DNA from: JAJRXC01 sp047639555
Lineage (GTDB): Bacteria; Actinomycetota; Acidimicrobiia; Acidimicrobiales; Aldehydirespiratoraceae
DNA: 64,000 nt
Assembly (NCBI GenBank): GCA_047639555.1
Contig: JBLIOE010000020.1
Coordinates: 1 to 64,000, forward strand
Direction: 5' to 3'
Of this stretch, positions 25,309-33,237 are shown piece after piece. Made by a program: the position numbers and the translations under genes. The stretch's first letter is position 1. Every line of letters starts with the position of its first letter. The notes beneath the pieces are model-generated. The model saw only the letters and a program-made list of their open reading frames with translations. It did no database searches and was not told the origin of the DNA.

Positions 25309-26858
25309 TGGCGATTCTCCTCGACAAACATGTCGCCGAGCACCCGGATCGACCGGCTCTGGTTGACGAATCCGGCTCCACAACCTGGAGTGAGCTGAAG
25401 ACCCGGGTCACCCGCCTGTCTCGCGCCTTTGCCGATCGTGGCATCGGCTCGGGCGACACCATTGTGGTGATGATGGGCAACCGTCGCGAGATCTACGAAG
25501 TCCTTCTCGCGGCGGCCCACACGGGATTCACGGTCGTGCCGGTCAACTGGCACTGGGTGGCCGATGAGCTCGCCTATGTGATCGACGACTCCGGCGCCCG
25601 CGCTCTCATTGTCGACGAACGTTTCGTGGAGATTGCCGAAGTGGCCCTCGCCGATGAACGATCGAACACGATTGAGTTCAGTGCGGTTGCCGGACCCGGT
25701 TCCCTTGATGCCTACGAGGACCTCGTGGCATCGGGTTCCGACGAACCCCTCGAAGAGCAGCTTCTCGGTGGTCCGATGTTCTACACATCCGGTACTACTG
25801 GTCGGCCGAAGGGTGTGCGCGGCATGCTCTCCGGGGGCCAGGGGATTCCGTCAGAGATCTTCGCGCTGATCTGTTCGAGCATGGACGCCTACGTTCCCGC
25901 CAGTGGCACAACACTGCTCGCCGGTCCCGCTTACCACTCGGCCCAGTGGGCCTTCAGCTTCATGCCGCTGGTGAACGGTTCGACGGTCGTGATGCGACAC
26001 AAGTACGACGCGGCCGAAACCCTTCGGCTCATCGATGAGTACGAGGTGACCAACGTCCACCTGGTGCCCACCCAGTTCAAACGCATGCTTGATCTCGACG
26101 AAGCGGTTCGCTCGTCGTTCGACGGATCGTCGCTCACCGCAATGTGGCATGGCGCGGCGCCGTGTCCGGCGCCATGGAAGCGGGCGATGATCGATTGGAT
26201 CGGCCCGGTCGTCCACGAGTACTACGGCTCGACCGAGGGCGCGTTTATCTCCGTGATCCACTCTCCCGACTGGCTCGAAAAGGGCGGCAGCGTCGGGCGG
26301 CCACTTGAGTCGATGGAGGTGTTCGTCGTTGATGACGACGGCAACCATCTCGAAGCCAACAAGACCGGCACGCTCTATTTCAAGAGCGCGATGGGCAGCG
26401 ATTTCGAGTACCACAACGACCCGGAGAAGACGGCGGAGGCTCACCTCGAGCCCGGCGTCTTCACCACGGGTGATGTCGGCCACATCGATGACGACGGCTA
26501 CCTCTGGTTGTCTGATCGCAAGATCGACATGATCATCTCCGGCGGCGTCAACATCTACCCGGCTGAGATCGAAGCAGTGTTGGCCGACCACCCCGCCGTC
26601 AGCGATGTTGCCGTCATTGGTGTGCCGAACGAAGAGTTCGGCGAAGAGGTCAAGGCGATCGTCCAGCTCTCCGACGGCGGGTTCGACGCCGACGGAGTCG
26701 CGGCCGCATTGCTGGCCGCGTGCAGCGAGAAGCTCGCCGGTTACAAGCGGCCCCGGTCGGTTGACTTCATCGATGAGATGCCGAGAACGGGCACGGGCAA
26801 GATTCTGAAGCGCGAGCTGCGGGAGCCTTACTGGGCCGATTCCGGGCGAGCGATCTAA
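25308..26858 (+). CDS. Acyl-CoA synthetase / AMP-dependent ligase
   Basis: 516 aa, ANL superfamily. P-loop-like A3 motif MFYTSGTTGRPKG (near residue 165), EYYGSTEG (near 305), TGDVGHIDDDGYLWLSDRKIDMIISGG (near 385-411, shown here in overlapping parts: TGDVGHIDDDGYL, LSDRKIDMI) and C-terminal catalytic Lys in GKILKREL. It activates a carboxylic acid as its CoA thioester. Coupled to the carotenoid oxygenase gene by TGATG, so the acid is likely derived from that cleavage product. Divergent from, and probably supplied by, the adjacent Liv-type importer. Confidence 0.9.
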   Translation: MAILLDKHVAEHPDRPALVDESGSTTWSELKTRVTRLSRAFADRGIGSGDTIVVMMGNRREIYEVLLAAAHTGFTVVPVNWHWVADELAYVIDDSGARALIVDERFVEIAEVALADERSNTIEFSAVAGPGSLDAYEDLVASGSDEPLEEQLLGGPMFYTSGTTGRPKGVRGMLSGGQGIPSEIFALICSSMDAYVPASGTTLLAGPAYHSAQWAFSFMPLVNGSTVVMRHKYDAAETLRLIDEYEVTNVHLVPTQFKRMLDLDEAVRSSFDGSSLTAMWHGAAPCPAPWKRAMIDWIGPVVHEYYGSTEGAFISVIHSPDWLEKGGSVGRPLESMEVFVVDDDGNHLEANKTGTLYFKSAMGSDFEYHNDPEKTAEAHLEPGVFTTGDVGHIDDDGYLWLSDRKIDMIISGGVNIYPAEIEAVLADHPAVSDVAVIGVPNEEFGEEVKAIVQLSDGGFDADGVAAALLAACSEKLAGYKRPRSVDFIDEMPRTGTGKILKRELREPYWADSGRAI

Positions 26859-26864
26859 ATCCGC

Positions 26865-27284
26865 CTACCCCAGCCAGCCGGTCGGGATCGATCCCGCCTG
26901 TAGGCGCAATACCCAGAGTCCGATCGCCAGGATGGCGTTCGCGACGACAACCGGCAGCAGCAGCTGTCGGAGCCGCTCGCGCCACGCCGGGGCGAACACA
27001 AGGACCACGCCGACGATGACGCACTGGACGGCGAGCAGCACCACCCACGGGTGGTGCTGCCACGCGCCAACAACGTCGCCTCGGCCCAGGCGGTGGAGAG
27101 CTCGGGTGCCGCCGCAGCCGGGGCAATAGCCGCCCGTGCATCGACGGAACGGGCAGATGGCGAAACCGTCGTCGCCCGACGCGGTGATGATGAGCACGCC
27201 ACCGACAACACTCGCGATTGCTACCGGAAAGGCGGCGAATGTTTGATCAGCCGAGATAGCTGGCTTCGATTTGGCTTGGGTCAT
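26865..27284 (-). CDS. DUF2752 membrane protein
   Basis: 139 aa from ATG 27284. The family signature is clear: CPFRRCTGGYCPGCGGTRA (near 50-68) followed by GDVVGAWQHHPW, then two hydrophobic helices. Total three membrane segments. The function of DUF2752 is unknown; the paired cysteines suggest metal or thiol chemistry. It overlaps the 3' end of livF by 38 bp in another frame and is the last gene of the livG-livF chain. A start inside the first helix after the livF stop is possible but would remove the first hydrophobic segment. Confidence 0.75.
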   Translation of the reverse strand: MTQAKSKPAISADQTFAAFPVAIASVVGGVLIITASGDDGFAICPFRRCTGGYCPGCGGTRALHRLGRGDVVGAWQHHPWVVLLAVQCVIVGVVLVFAPAWRERLRQLLLPVVVANAILAIGLWVLRLQAGSIPTGWLG

Positions 27285-27954
27285 CACGGAACGAGGCGGC
27301 ATCGCCGTCGAGCACGACTTCGCCATTGGCGAGAACGACGGCCCGGTCGGCCAGTTCGAGCGCGAGATGGATGTGTTGTTCGACCACGATCACTGCGGCG
27401 TTGAGTTCGTCGGCGACTCGGCGAACCACCGGCAACATCTCCTCAACGATGACGGGCGCGAGGCCCAGGCTCATCTCGTCGACGAGCAGTAACTGGGGGC
27501 CGGTGACAATCGCCCGGGCCACGGCCAGCATTTGTTGCTCGCCACCAGAGAGAAGACCGGCTTGGCGGTTCATGAGGGGACCAAGGGGCGGGAAGACATC
27601 GACCGCACGGTCGTAGGCCGCGGCGCGGTCTTTGCGTTTGAGACCCGTGGCGAGGCGGAGGTTTTCTCTTACTGAGAGGCCGGGGAACAACGATCGGTCT
27701 TCGGCGACGTGGGCAACGCCGCGTCGCGCCACCGTGAACGGGCGACGGCTGTCGGTGGGTGCGCCGAGGACCGAGACAGATCCGGAGATCGCCGGGAGCA
27801 GCCCGGAGATCGTTCGCAGCGTGGTGGTTTTGCCGGCACCATTCGGACCGAGAAGGGCAACCACTTCGCCAGCATGAACAGTGAGGTTGAGACCGCGAAC
27901 CACGGGAACGCCGTTGTAGCCCGCTTCGAGCTGTTCGATCTTGAGGACGCTCAT
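27247..27954 (-). CDS. livF: LivF-like ABC transporter ATP-binding protein
   Basis: 235 aa. Walker A GPNGAGKTT (near 35), signature LSGGEQQML, Walker B LLLVDEMSLGLAP and the switch His in VVEQH. The LSLGLAP-type Walker B tail is diagnostic of LivF. It starts at ATG 27954, overlapping the livG stop as ATGA. Together with LivG it should energise the LivHM/LivK system encoded 3.4 kb away on the same strand, from which it is separated by the oppositely oriented carotenoid oxygenase and ligase genes. Confidence 0.9.
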   Translation of the reverse strand: MSVLKIEQLEAGYNGVPVVRGLNLTVHAGEVVALLGPNGAGKTTTLRTISGLLPAISGSVSVLGAPTDSRRPFTVARRGVAHVAEDRSLFPGLSVRENLRLATGLKRKDRAAAYDRAVDVFPPLGPLMNRQAGLLSGGEQQMLAVARAIVTGPQLLLVDEMSLGLAPVIVEEMLPVVRRVADELNAAVIVVEQHIHLALELADRAVVLANGEVVLDGDAASFRDDPSQIEASYLG

Positions 27955-28706
27955 GTCTGCTCCGCGGTTCGACCGAGATAGGCCGCGACCACCGCCGGGT
28001 CGTTTCGAATTTCGTCGGCCGTGCCACTCGCGATGACCTCGCCGAAGTCGAGCACATGAATGTGGTCGCACACTTCGAGCACCAACCCCATGTCGTGATC
28101 GATCAGGAAAACCGTGATGCCGGTGGCCGCGACGGCCTGGAGCTGGGCGCCAAGCGCTCGGCTTTCGGCGGAGTCGAGGCCGGCGGCCGGCTCGTCGAGC
28201 AGGAGGACTTTGGGTGATGCAGCAACGGCCCGGGCGACACCGACGAGGCGGCGGGTGCCGTGGCTGAGATCGGACGGCATCCGGTGGCGGTCGTCGGTGA
28301 GGCCGAGAAGTTCGAGTGCGGCTTCTACCGCGGGGATGGGCTTTGGGTTCCGGGTTGGTCGGATCGCGTCGACCAGAAACTGCCACCAGGGAGTACGCAC
28401 GGCCGCGGCGGCGAGATTGTCTTCGACCGAGAGGTCCTCGAAGAGTTCCAGGGTTTGGAAGGTGCGGACGAGGCCGCGTTGGGCCCGCTGGCTGGCGGGA
28501 AGACCGGACACCTCTGCGCCGTCGAGTGTGACATGGCCCGAGGACGGCACCATGCCGGTGACGGCGTCGATAAAGGTGGTCTTCCCGGCGCCGTTCGGCC
28601 CGATAAGGCCGGTGATCGCGCCGGGACGAACTTCGACTGACACGCTCGAGAGCGCGTGGATTCCGCCAAAGGAGACGGAGAGTCCGCGGGTGTGGAGACT
28701 GGACAT
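27951..28706 (-). CDS. livG: LivG-like ABC transporter ATP-binding protein
   Basis: 251 aa. Walker A GPNGAGKTT, LivG-type RTFQTLELFEDLSVEDNL after the first helix, signature LSHGTRRLVGVARA (Gly-Gln-Gln replaced by Gly-Thr-Arg), Walker B VLLLDEPAAGLD and switch His in IDHDMG. The C-terminal VVAAYLG tail is typical of LivG. It begins at ATG 28706, just beyond a CTGACT/AGTCAG palindrome, so it may have its own regulated promoter despite lying directly after the SDR gene. Confidence 0.9.
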   Translation of the reverse strand: MSSLHTRGLSVSFGGIHALSSVSVEVRPGAITGLIGPNGAGKTTFIDAVTGMVPSSGHVTLDGAEVSGLPASQRAQRGLVRTFQTLELFEDLSVEDNLAAAAVRTPWWQFLVDAIRPTRNPKPIPAVEAALELLGLTDDRHRMPSDLSHGTRRLVGVARAVAASPKVLLLDEPAAGLDSAESRALGAQLQAVAATGITVFLIDHDMGLVLEVCDHIHVLDFGEVIASGTADEIRNDPAVVAAYLGRTAEQT

Positions 28707-28719
28707 TGCTTGCACGGTA

Positions 28720-28732
28720 CTGACTGAGTCAG
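28720..28732. promoter_or_regulatory. Palindromic operator CTGACT-g-AGTCAG before livG
   Basis: Perfect six-base arms around one base, located 14 bases upstream of the livG start and overlapping the SDR stop codon. Same architecture (6-1-6) as the 23892-23904 palindrome but different sequence, so a different regulator or a relaxed site. Confidence 0.45.
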
Positions 28733-29502
28733 ACCGCGGTCCACCCGCCGTCGACAGCAATGATGCTTCCGGTCATAAACGAGCTGGCATCACCGGCGAG
28801 AAGGAGGAGGACACCGTCGAGTTCGCCTTCGACTCCGGCCCGGCCCATCGGGGCGCCGTTCTCCATGTAGGCAGTGGAGCTGGTTTCGGCAAACATCTCT
28901 TCGTTCATCTCGGTTTCGAACCACCCGGGGGCGATCGCGTTGACCCGTACGCCCTTGCGGGCCCACTCCGAAGCGAGCTCGCGAGTGAGGTTGTGGATGC
29001 CGCCCTTCGCGGCGGCATAGCCGGGCACACGAAGTTTGCCGCCGCCGACGAATCCGAGCACGCTGCCGATGTTGATGATGCTCAGCGGGTGGCCGGCGGG
29101 AATCGCCCAGGCGGCCGCGGCTCGGGCGACGGCGTAGGGGGCGACGAGGTCGATCTCGATCTCGCGCCGAAACGCGGCGGCATCGAATTGCAACGCCGGA
29201 GTGGCGGTGCTGGTGCCCGCGTTGTTCACCACGATGTCGACGCGGCCGTAGTGCGCCACCGCGGCATCGACGAGTTCGTCGGCCGCCCCATCGGCGGTGA
29301 TATCGAGGGGGACGGGAAGGGCGTCGGGTAGTTCGTCGGCCAGGGCGGCGAGGCGGTCGGCGCGGCGAGCGGTGATCACAACCTTGGCGCCGACGGATGC
29401 GAGAGTTTGGGCGAAGCGAACGCCGAGGCCAGAACTTGCGCCGGTGACAATGGCGACTCGATCATCGAGACGGAAGCGGTCGAGAGGGTTCGTAGGGCTC
29501 AT
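28729..29502 (-). CDS. Short-chain dehydrogenase/reductase (SDR)
   Basis: 257 aa, classical SDR. TGASSGLG cofactor site, NNAG at about 96-99, catalytic Ser in INIGS and Tyr/Lys in GYAAAKGG, and a C-terminal VDGGWT tail. Cytosolic NAD(P)-dependent oxidation or reduction of a hydroxyl/keto group. It overlaps the modC stop by ATGA and lies just before livG, so it links the molybdate operon and the importer ATPases in one transcriptional string. Substrate unknown. Confidence 0.85.
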   Translation of the reverse strand: MSPTNPLDRFRLDDRVAIVTGASSGLGVRFAQTLASVGAKVVITARRADRLAALADELPDALPVPLDITADGAADELVDAAVAHYGRVDIVVNNAGTSTATPALQFDAAAFRREIEIDLVAPYAVARAAAAWAIPAGHPLSIINIGSVLGFVGGGKLRVPGYAAAKGGIHNLTRELASEWARKGVRVNAIAPGWFETEMNEEMFAETSSTAYMENGAPMGRAGVEGELDGVLLLLAGDASSFMTGSIIAVDGGWTAV

Positions 29503-30146
29503 CGCTTCCGATTCTGCTCCACGCGGCCCTCGTCCACTGCGATCCGGCGATCGCCGCGGTCGGCGTCATCGGGATCGTGGGTCACCCAGAGAACCATCGA
29601 GTGTGGTGCGGTGATGATGAGTTCGCGGAGTGTGCCCCGCGACTCCTCATCGGTCGCGGCGAGCGGCTCATCGAGCAGAAGGATGTCGGCCGGCGTGGCG
29701 AGTGCTCGCGCCAGGGCCACCCGTTGTTGCTGGCCGACGCTGAGTTGTGTCGGGCGACTGGATGCCTGCTCGTACAAGCCGACGGTGGCCAGTTGAGTCT
29801 GCGCCTGAGTTGAGGCTGCGGCCCTTTTGATGCCGCGACGACGGAGGGGAAATGCGACGTTGTCGCGAGCGCTCAGGTGGGGGAACAACCGATGGTCTTG
29901 GAACACGTAGGCGATGGAGCGTTGATGAGGCGGGACGAAGGTGCCGGCCGCATCGTCCATCGTGTGTCCATCAATGGTGAGCTGGCCCGCGTCAAGCCGT
30001 TCGAGGCCGGCGATGAGTCGCAAGAGGCTGGTCTTCCCGGCACCATTCGCGCCGGTGATCATGGTGAGGCCTGCTTCGAGCGAGAGATCGAGCTGCAGTG
30101 AGAGGTCGCCCCGTTGCATCTGGCCGGAGACCTTGATGGAGCTCAT
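29499..30146 (-). CDS. modC: Molybdate ABC transporter ATP-binding protein ModC (short)
   Basis: 215 aa. Walker A GANGAGKTS, Q-loop VFQDHRLFPHLSARDNV, signature LSVGQQQRVALARA and Walker B ILLLDEPLAATD. Standard ModC proteins are about 350 aa with a C-terminal Mop/TOBE domain. That domain is missing here, and the separate HTH-Mop protein at 31632-32021 may replace its sensing role. The start at ATG 30146 overlaps the modB stop (ATGA). Confidence 0.85.
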   Translation of the reverse strand: MSSIKVSGQMQRGDLSLQLDLSLEAGLTMITGANGAGKTSLLRLIAGLERLDAGQLTIDGHTMDDAAGTFVPPHQRSIAYVFQDHRLFPHLSARDNVAFPLRRRGIKRAAASTQAQTQLATVGLYEQASSRPTQLSVGQQQRVALARALATPADILLLDEPLAATDEESRGTLRELIITAPHSMVLWVTHDPDDADRGDRRIAVDEGRVEQNRKR

Positions 30147-30931
30147 CGGGCGAACCACTTCCCGCGCAGTGCAATCAAGACGGTAAGACTGACGGCGAGG
30201 AGAAGAACGCTGATCGCCACCGCCGATTCGGGATCGCTCTCAAGAGCAAGAAATGTCTCGAGTGGAAGGGTGCGAGTGCGCCCGCCGAGACTTCCGGCGA
30301 AAGTGATCGTTGCACCGAACTCGCCCAATGCCCGGGCCCACGACAGGGCGAGGCCCGCCGCGATCGCACCCCGCTGCGTCGGCAGCGTGACGTGCATGAA
30401 GGTCGCCCAGGGTGACGCACCAACGGTGGCGGCCGCCTCGTCCAGGTTGGTGCCTTGTTCGCGAAGCGAGGATTCGAGTGTCGTGATGAAGAAGGGAAGC
30501 GCCACGAACGTCGCAGCGACGATGGCACCGGCCGTTGTGAAGGGCAGGGTGATCCCGAGGCCGCGGTCGAGCCATTCGCCGAAGAAGCCGCGGCGGCCGA
30601 GTGCGAAGAGCAATGCGGTGCCGCCAACGACGGGCGGCAACACCATCGGCAAGAGCACGAAGGCCCGGAGTACGCCGATGCCTCGTCGCTCGCTGTGAGC
30701 CAGGACCCACGCAAGGGGAAGCCCGAGGATGAGGCACAAGGCCGCGGCAGATGCACTGACCACGAGCGAGACGCGCATGGCGTCGAGAACCGCATCGCTG
30801 GTGAGGCGCTCGATCAGGCTCGACCATGGGGCTTCCAGGAGAAGCCCGACGACCGGGAGCACGAGCAGCGCAACCGCGAGGACGGCGGGAACAATGAGTG
30901 GTCGCGGAATCGTTCGACGTGGGGTGGTCAT
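30143..30931 (-). CDS. modB: Molybdate ABC transporter permease ModB
   Basis: 262 aa with about five to six helices and the coupling motif DEAAATVGASPWATFMHVTLP (near 165-185; key residues E-A-A and G), followed by RALGEFGATITFAGS, characteristic of ModB/CysT-type permeases. It forms the membrane channel for molybdate with ModC. Overlaps modA by ATGA (30928-30931) and modC by four bases. Confidence 0.88.
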   Translation of the reverse strand: MTTPRRTIPRPLIVPAVLAVALLVLPVVGLLLEAPWSSLIERLTSDAVLDAMRVSLVVSASAAALCLILGLPLAWVLAHSERRGIGVLRAFVLLPMVLPPVVGGTALLFALGRRGFFGEWLDRGLGITLPFTTAGAIVAATFVALPFFITTLESSLREQGTNLDEAAATVGASPWATFMHVTLPTQRGAIAAGLALSWARALGEFGATITFAGSLGGRTRTLPLETFLALESDPESAVAISVLLLAVSLTVLIALRGKWFAR

Positions 30932-31635
30932 GGCCGTTCGAACCCGTGGCCGGTGAGCGCGGCTTGGCCGGCAGGGGAGTGGAGATAGTCGACAATGCCG
31001 ACATCGCCATCGCCCACGCGGGCGGCCGGGTACTCCGTGGTGAAGTCGGCGAGCGTGTCGTCGTCGACCGTCTCGAGATCGAAGGCGAGTGCATCGGTGG
31101 CGTAGATCAGTCCGCCGTGGAGTTCGCCGGTGTCGATTTTGACCGTCAACGAACGAACGTTGGCCTCTTCGGTGTCGGCGAGAATCGTGATGCCGAGCGT
31201 CTCGGTGGCCTCTCGGGCCAAACGGCCGCAGGGCACCTCCGGCGCGCAGACTCCGAGCAGTAGTGACCCGTTGTCGAGATCGTCGACCGAAGCAATCTCT
31301 CCGGGGTTCCCGGGAGCAACCGCCAGCACGAGGCGGTTGCGCGCAACGATCCCCAGGTCTTCCACGACGAGACCATGGTCGCGAGCGCGCTGCATCGTCT
31401 CTTCATCGGCGGTCACGAGAACGGCGGCGTCGGCGCCGTCTTCGAGTTGCGCGACCAAACGGGCGCTGCCCGCGAAGACGAACTCGGGAGCGTCGAGGCC
31501 CTCGGCTTCCTCGGCCACTTCGCTGACGAAACTCATCGACGAGGGGAAGAACGCGAGCGACGCGTCACCGGAACCGCTCGCCCCGCATCCGCTAAGGGTC
31601 AGCGCGGCCATCGCCGCGAGCACTCCACGGTTCAT
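30928..31635 (-). CDS. modA: Molybdate-binding lipoprotein ModA
   Basis: 235 aa. Lipobox LSGC (Cys17) after a short signal peptide, then a type 2 binding-protein fold: LAFFPSSMSFV, VFAGSARLVAQLEDGADAAV (key residues S and Q-L), and NRLVLAVAPGNP. These match ModA oxyanion-binding proteins. It should bind molybdate or tungstate outside the membrane. It overlaps the HTH-Mop gene upstream by four bases, giving the order regulator-modA-modB-modC. Confidence 0.85.
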   Translation of the reverse strand: MNRGVLAAMAALTLSGCGASGSGDASLAFFPSSMSFVSEVAEEAEGLDAPEFVFAGSARLVAQLEDGADAAVLVTADEETMQRARDHGLVVEDLGIVARNRLVLAVAPGNPGEIASVDDLDNGSLLLGVCAPEVPCGRLAREATETLGITILADTEEANVRSLTVKIDTGELHGGLIYATDALAFDLETVDDDTLADFTTEYPAARVGDGDVGIVDYLHSPAGQAALTGHGFERP

Positions 31636-32021
31636 GGTCTTTCGACAATGACGTTGGTCGACTTGATCGACGCGACCGCGGGTGCACCCGGTTCGAGCCC
31701 GAGTGCATCAACGGCTTCCGCAGAGATGAGCGACACGATTCGGTGCGGTCCCGCCTGGATTTCGACCTGTGCCATCACGGTGTCGCGGACGACACGAGTG
31801 ACCAGTCCGGGGAAGCGATTTCGAGCGGACACGGTGGCGGCTTCGTTGGCGGGGGCGTCGCCGAGTTCGAGAGCCAGCCGCGCCAGTTCGGTGCCTTCAA
31901 CTTCGCGATGGCCACCCGCGGTGCGCGTGGTCGCGAGTCGTCCTTGGTCGGCCCAGCGGCGGACGGTGTCGGGGCTCACGCCGAGCAAACGCGCGGCGTC
32001 GCCCATTCGAAACTGATGCAT
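31632..32021 (-). CDS. HTH (MerR-like) plus Mop/TOBE molybdate-sensing regulator
   Basis: 129 aa. Residues 1-50 form a MerR/excisionase-type HTH (GDAARLLGVSPDTVRRWADQGRL, seen as AARLLGVSPDTVRRW). Residues about 62-128 form a Mop/TOBE molybdate-binding domain (SARNRFPGLVTRVV, AQVEIQAG, VASIKSTNVIV). This is a compact ModE analogue. It heads the mod operon behind a strong -10 box and is probably autoregulatory, repressing when molybdate is bound. Confidence 0.85.
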   Translation of the reverse strand: MHQFRMGDAARLLGVSPDTVRRWADQGRLATTRTAGGHREVEGTELARLALELGDAPANEAATVSARNRFPGLVTRVVRDTVMAQVEIQAGPHRIVSLISAEAVDALGLEPGAPAVASIKSTNVIVERP

Positions 32022-32029
32022 GCGAGATA

Positions 32030-32035
32030 ATTATA
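32030..32035 (-). promoter_or_regulatory. -10 box TATAAT of the mod operon
   Basis: A consensus TATAAT lies on the minus strand eight bases before ATG 32021. The surrounding CTATAATTAT tract is AT-rich in an otherwise GC-rich sequence. Transcript predicted leaderless or nearly so. Confidence 0.7.
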
Positions 32036-32095
32036 GAGAAAGTCGGGCATCTGCGGGAAATTGGTCTGATCCACCGTCTCTTGACGGCCTCGTCC

Positions 32096-32101
32096 TAGCG
32101 T
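32096..32101 (+). promoter_or_regulatory. -10 box TAGCGT of the mscS gene
   Basis: TAGCGT, six bases, then ATG 32108. Same leaderless layout as several other genes in the window. Confidence 0.55.
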
Positions 32102-32107
32102 TCGCCT

Positions 32108-33202
32108 ATGCCTGTCGACGTCGTCCTCCATCCCGCACAAGACGCGGAGGGGCTCGCCGACGCCTGCGGCGTATCCGGCGTCTCGTATGTCTGCGAACAA
32201 GTCTTCGAATGGACGGACAGCAGATTCTTCGCGACCGCCGCTGAGTGGATGCTCGATCGGCCGATTCGGATCATGCTCATTCTGCTGGTGGCGTGGATCC
32301 TTTCGAAGGTGCTCCAGCGAGTGGTTGGTCGCTTTGTTGCGCAGGTGGCGTCGCCGGCCGATGACCGCTTCCAGGCGCTACGGGAGCGGGGCCCGGGTCG
32401 ACTGTTCATTGAGGAGACCGAAAAAAAACGAGCATCGGCCCGGGCCGAAACGATCGGGCTCGTCCTTCGAAGCATCGTCGTCTCGGCGGTGTGGATTGTC
32501 GCCACCATGCTGGTGCTCGGCCAACTCCAGATCGATCTTGCTCCCCTTATCGCCGGCGCCGGCATCGGCGGTATTGCGTTGGGCTTTGGTGCGCAGTCGA
32601 TCGTGAAGGACTTCCTCTCCGGCCTGTTCATGCTCATTGAGGACCAGTACGGCGTGGGCGACATCATCGATGTTGGTGATGCCACCGGCACGGTCGAGAA
32701 GGTGTCGCTGCGGTCTACCGCGATCCGTGATGTGTATGGAACGGTCTGGCATGTCCCGAACGGCGAGATCCAGCGGGTCGGTAACTTCAGCCAGCTGTGG
32801 TCGCGGGCATTGATCGATGTTGAGGTCTCGTACGACACCGACCTCACGCTTGCTCAAGGCGTGATTCAGCGGGTCGCCGACGAGCTCTGGGAGGACCCCG
32901 AGTGGGGCGGCGATGAAGTGATGGAACGTCCAGAGGTGTGGGGCGTGCAAAGTCTCGGCGCCTCTTCGGTCGCTCTTCGCCTTGTCGTGAAGACCGAACC
33001 GTCACAGCAGTGGGCGGTCGAGCGCGAGCTGCGTCTGCGCCTGAAGACGGCACTCGACCAAGCGGGTATCGAGATTCCATTCCCGCAGCAGACGGTGTGG
33101 TTCCGTCACCAAGGTGATCACCCGATGTCACCGGCACCGGACCCGGCAACGATCGTCACCCACACCCTCGCCGATGCCCACGACGACGAGGCATCGATCT
33201 AA
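32108..33202 (+). CDS. MscS-family mechanosensitive ion channel
   Basis: 364 aa. A first helix at about 50-72, a second at about 118-140, and the pore helix TM3 with the Gly/Ala pattern LIAGAGIGGIALGFGAQSIVKDF (key residues at about 149-171), then the beta domain with QYGVGDIID and HVPNGEI. It is a tension-gated channel protecting against osmotic downshock. It lacks the long N-terminal extensions of larger relatives and has an acidic 50-residue C-terminal tail. Single gene, preceded by its own leaderless promoter. Confidence 0.88.
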   Translation: MPVDVVLHPAQDAEGLADACGVSGVSYVCEQVFEWTDSRFFATAAEWMLDRPIRIMLILLVAWILSKVLQRVVGRFVAQVASPADDRFQALRERGPGRLFIEETEKKRASARAETIGLVLRSIVVSAVWIVATMLVLGQLQIDLAPLIAGAGIGGIALGFGAQSIVKDFLSGLFMLIEDQYGVGDIIDVGDATGTVEKVSLRSTAIRDVYGTVWHVPNGEIQRVGNFSQLWSRALIDVEVSYDTDLTLAQGVIQRVADELWEDPEWGGDEVMERPEVWGVQSLGASSVALRLVVKTEPSQQWAVERELRLRLKTALDQAGIEIPFPQQTVWFRHQGDHPMSPAPDPATIVTHTLADAHDDEASI

Positions 33203-33223
33203 CGGACGAACGGCCTCCTGCTC

Positions 33224-33229
33224 TAGCGT
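33224..33229 (+). promoter_or_regulatory. -10 box TAGCGT of the second DUF1214 gene
   Basis: TAGCGT followed by eight bases and ATG 33238; identical hexamer to the mscS promoter. Confidence 0.5.
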
Positions 33230-33237
33230 CGGCACCT

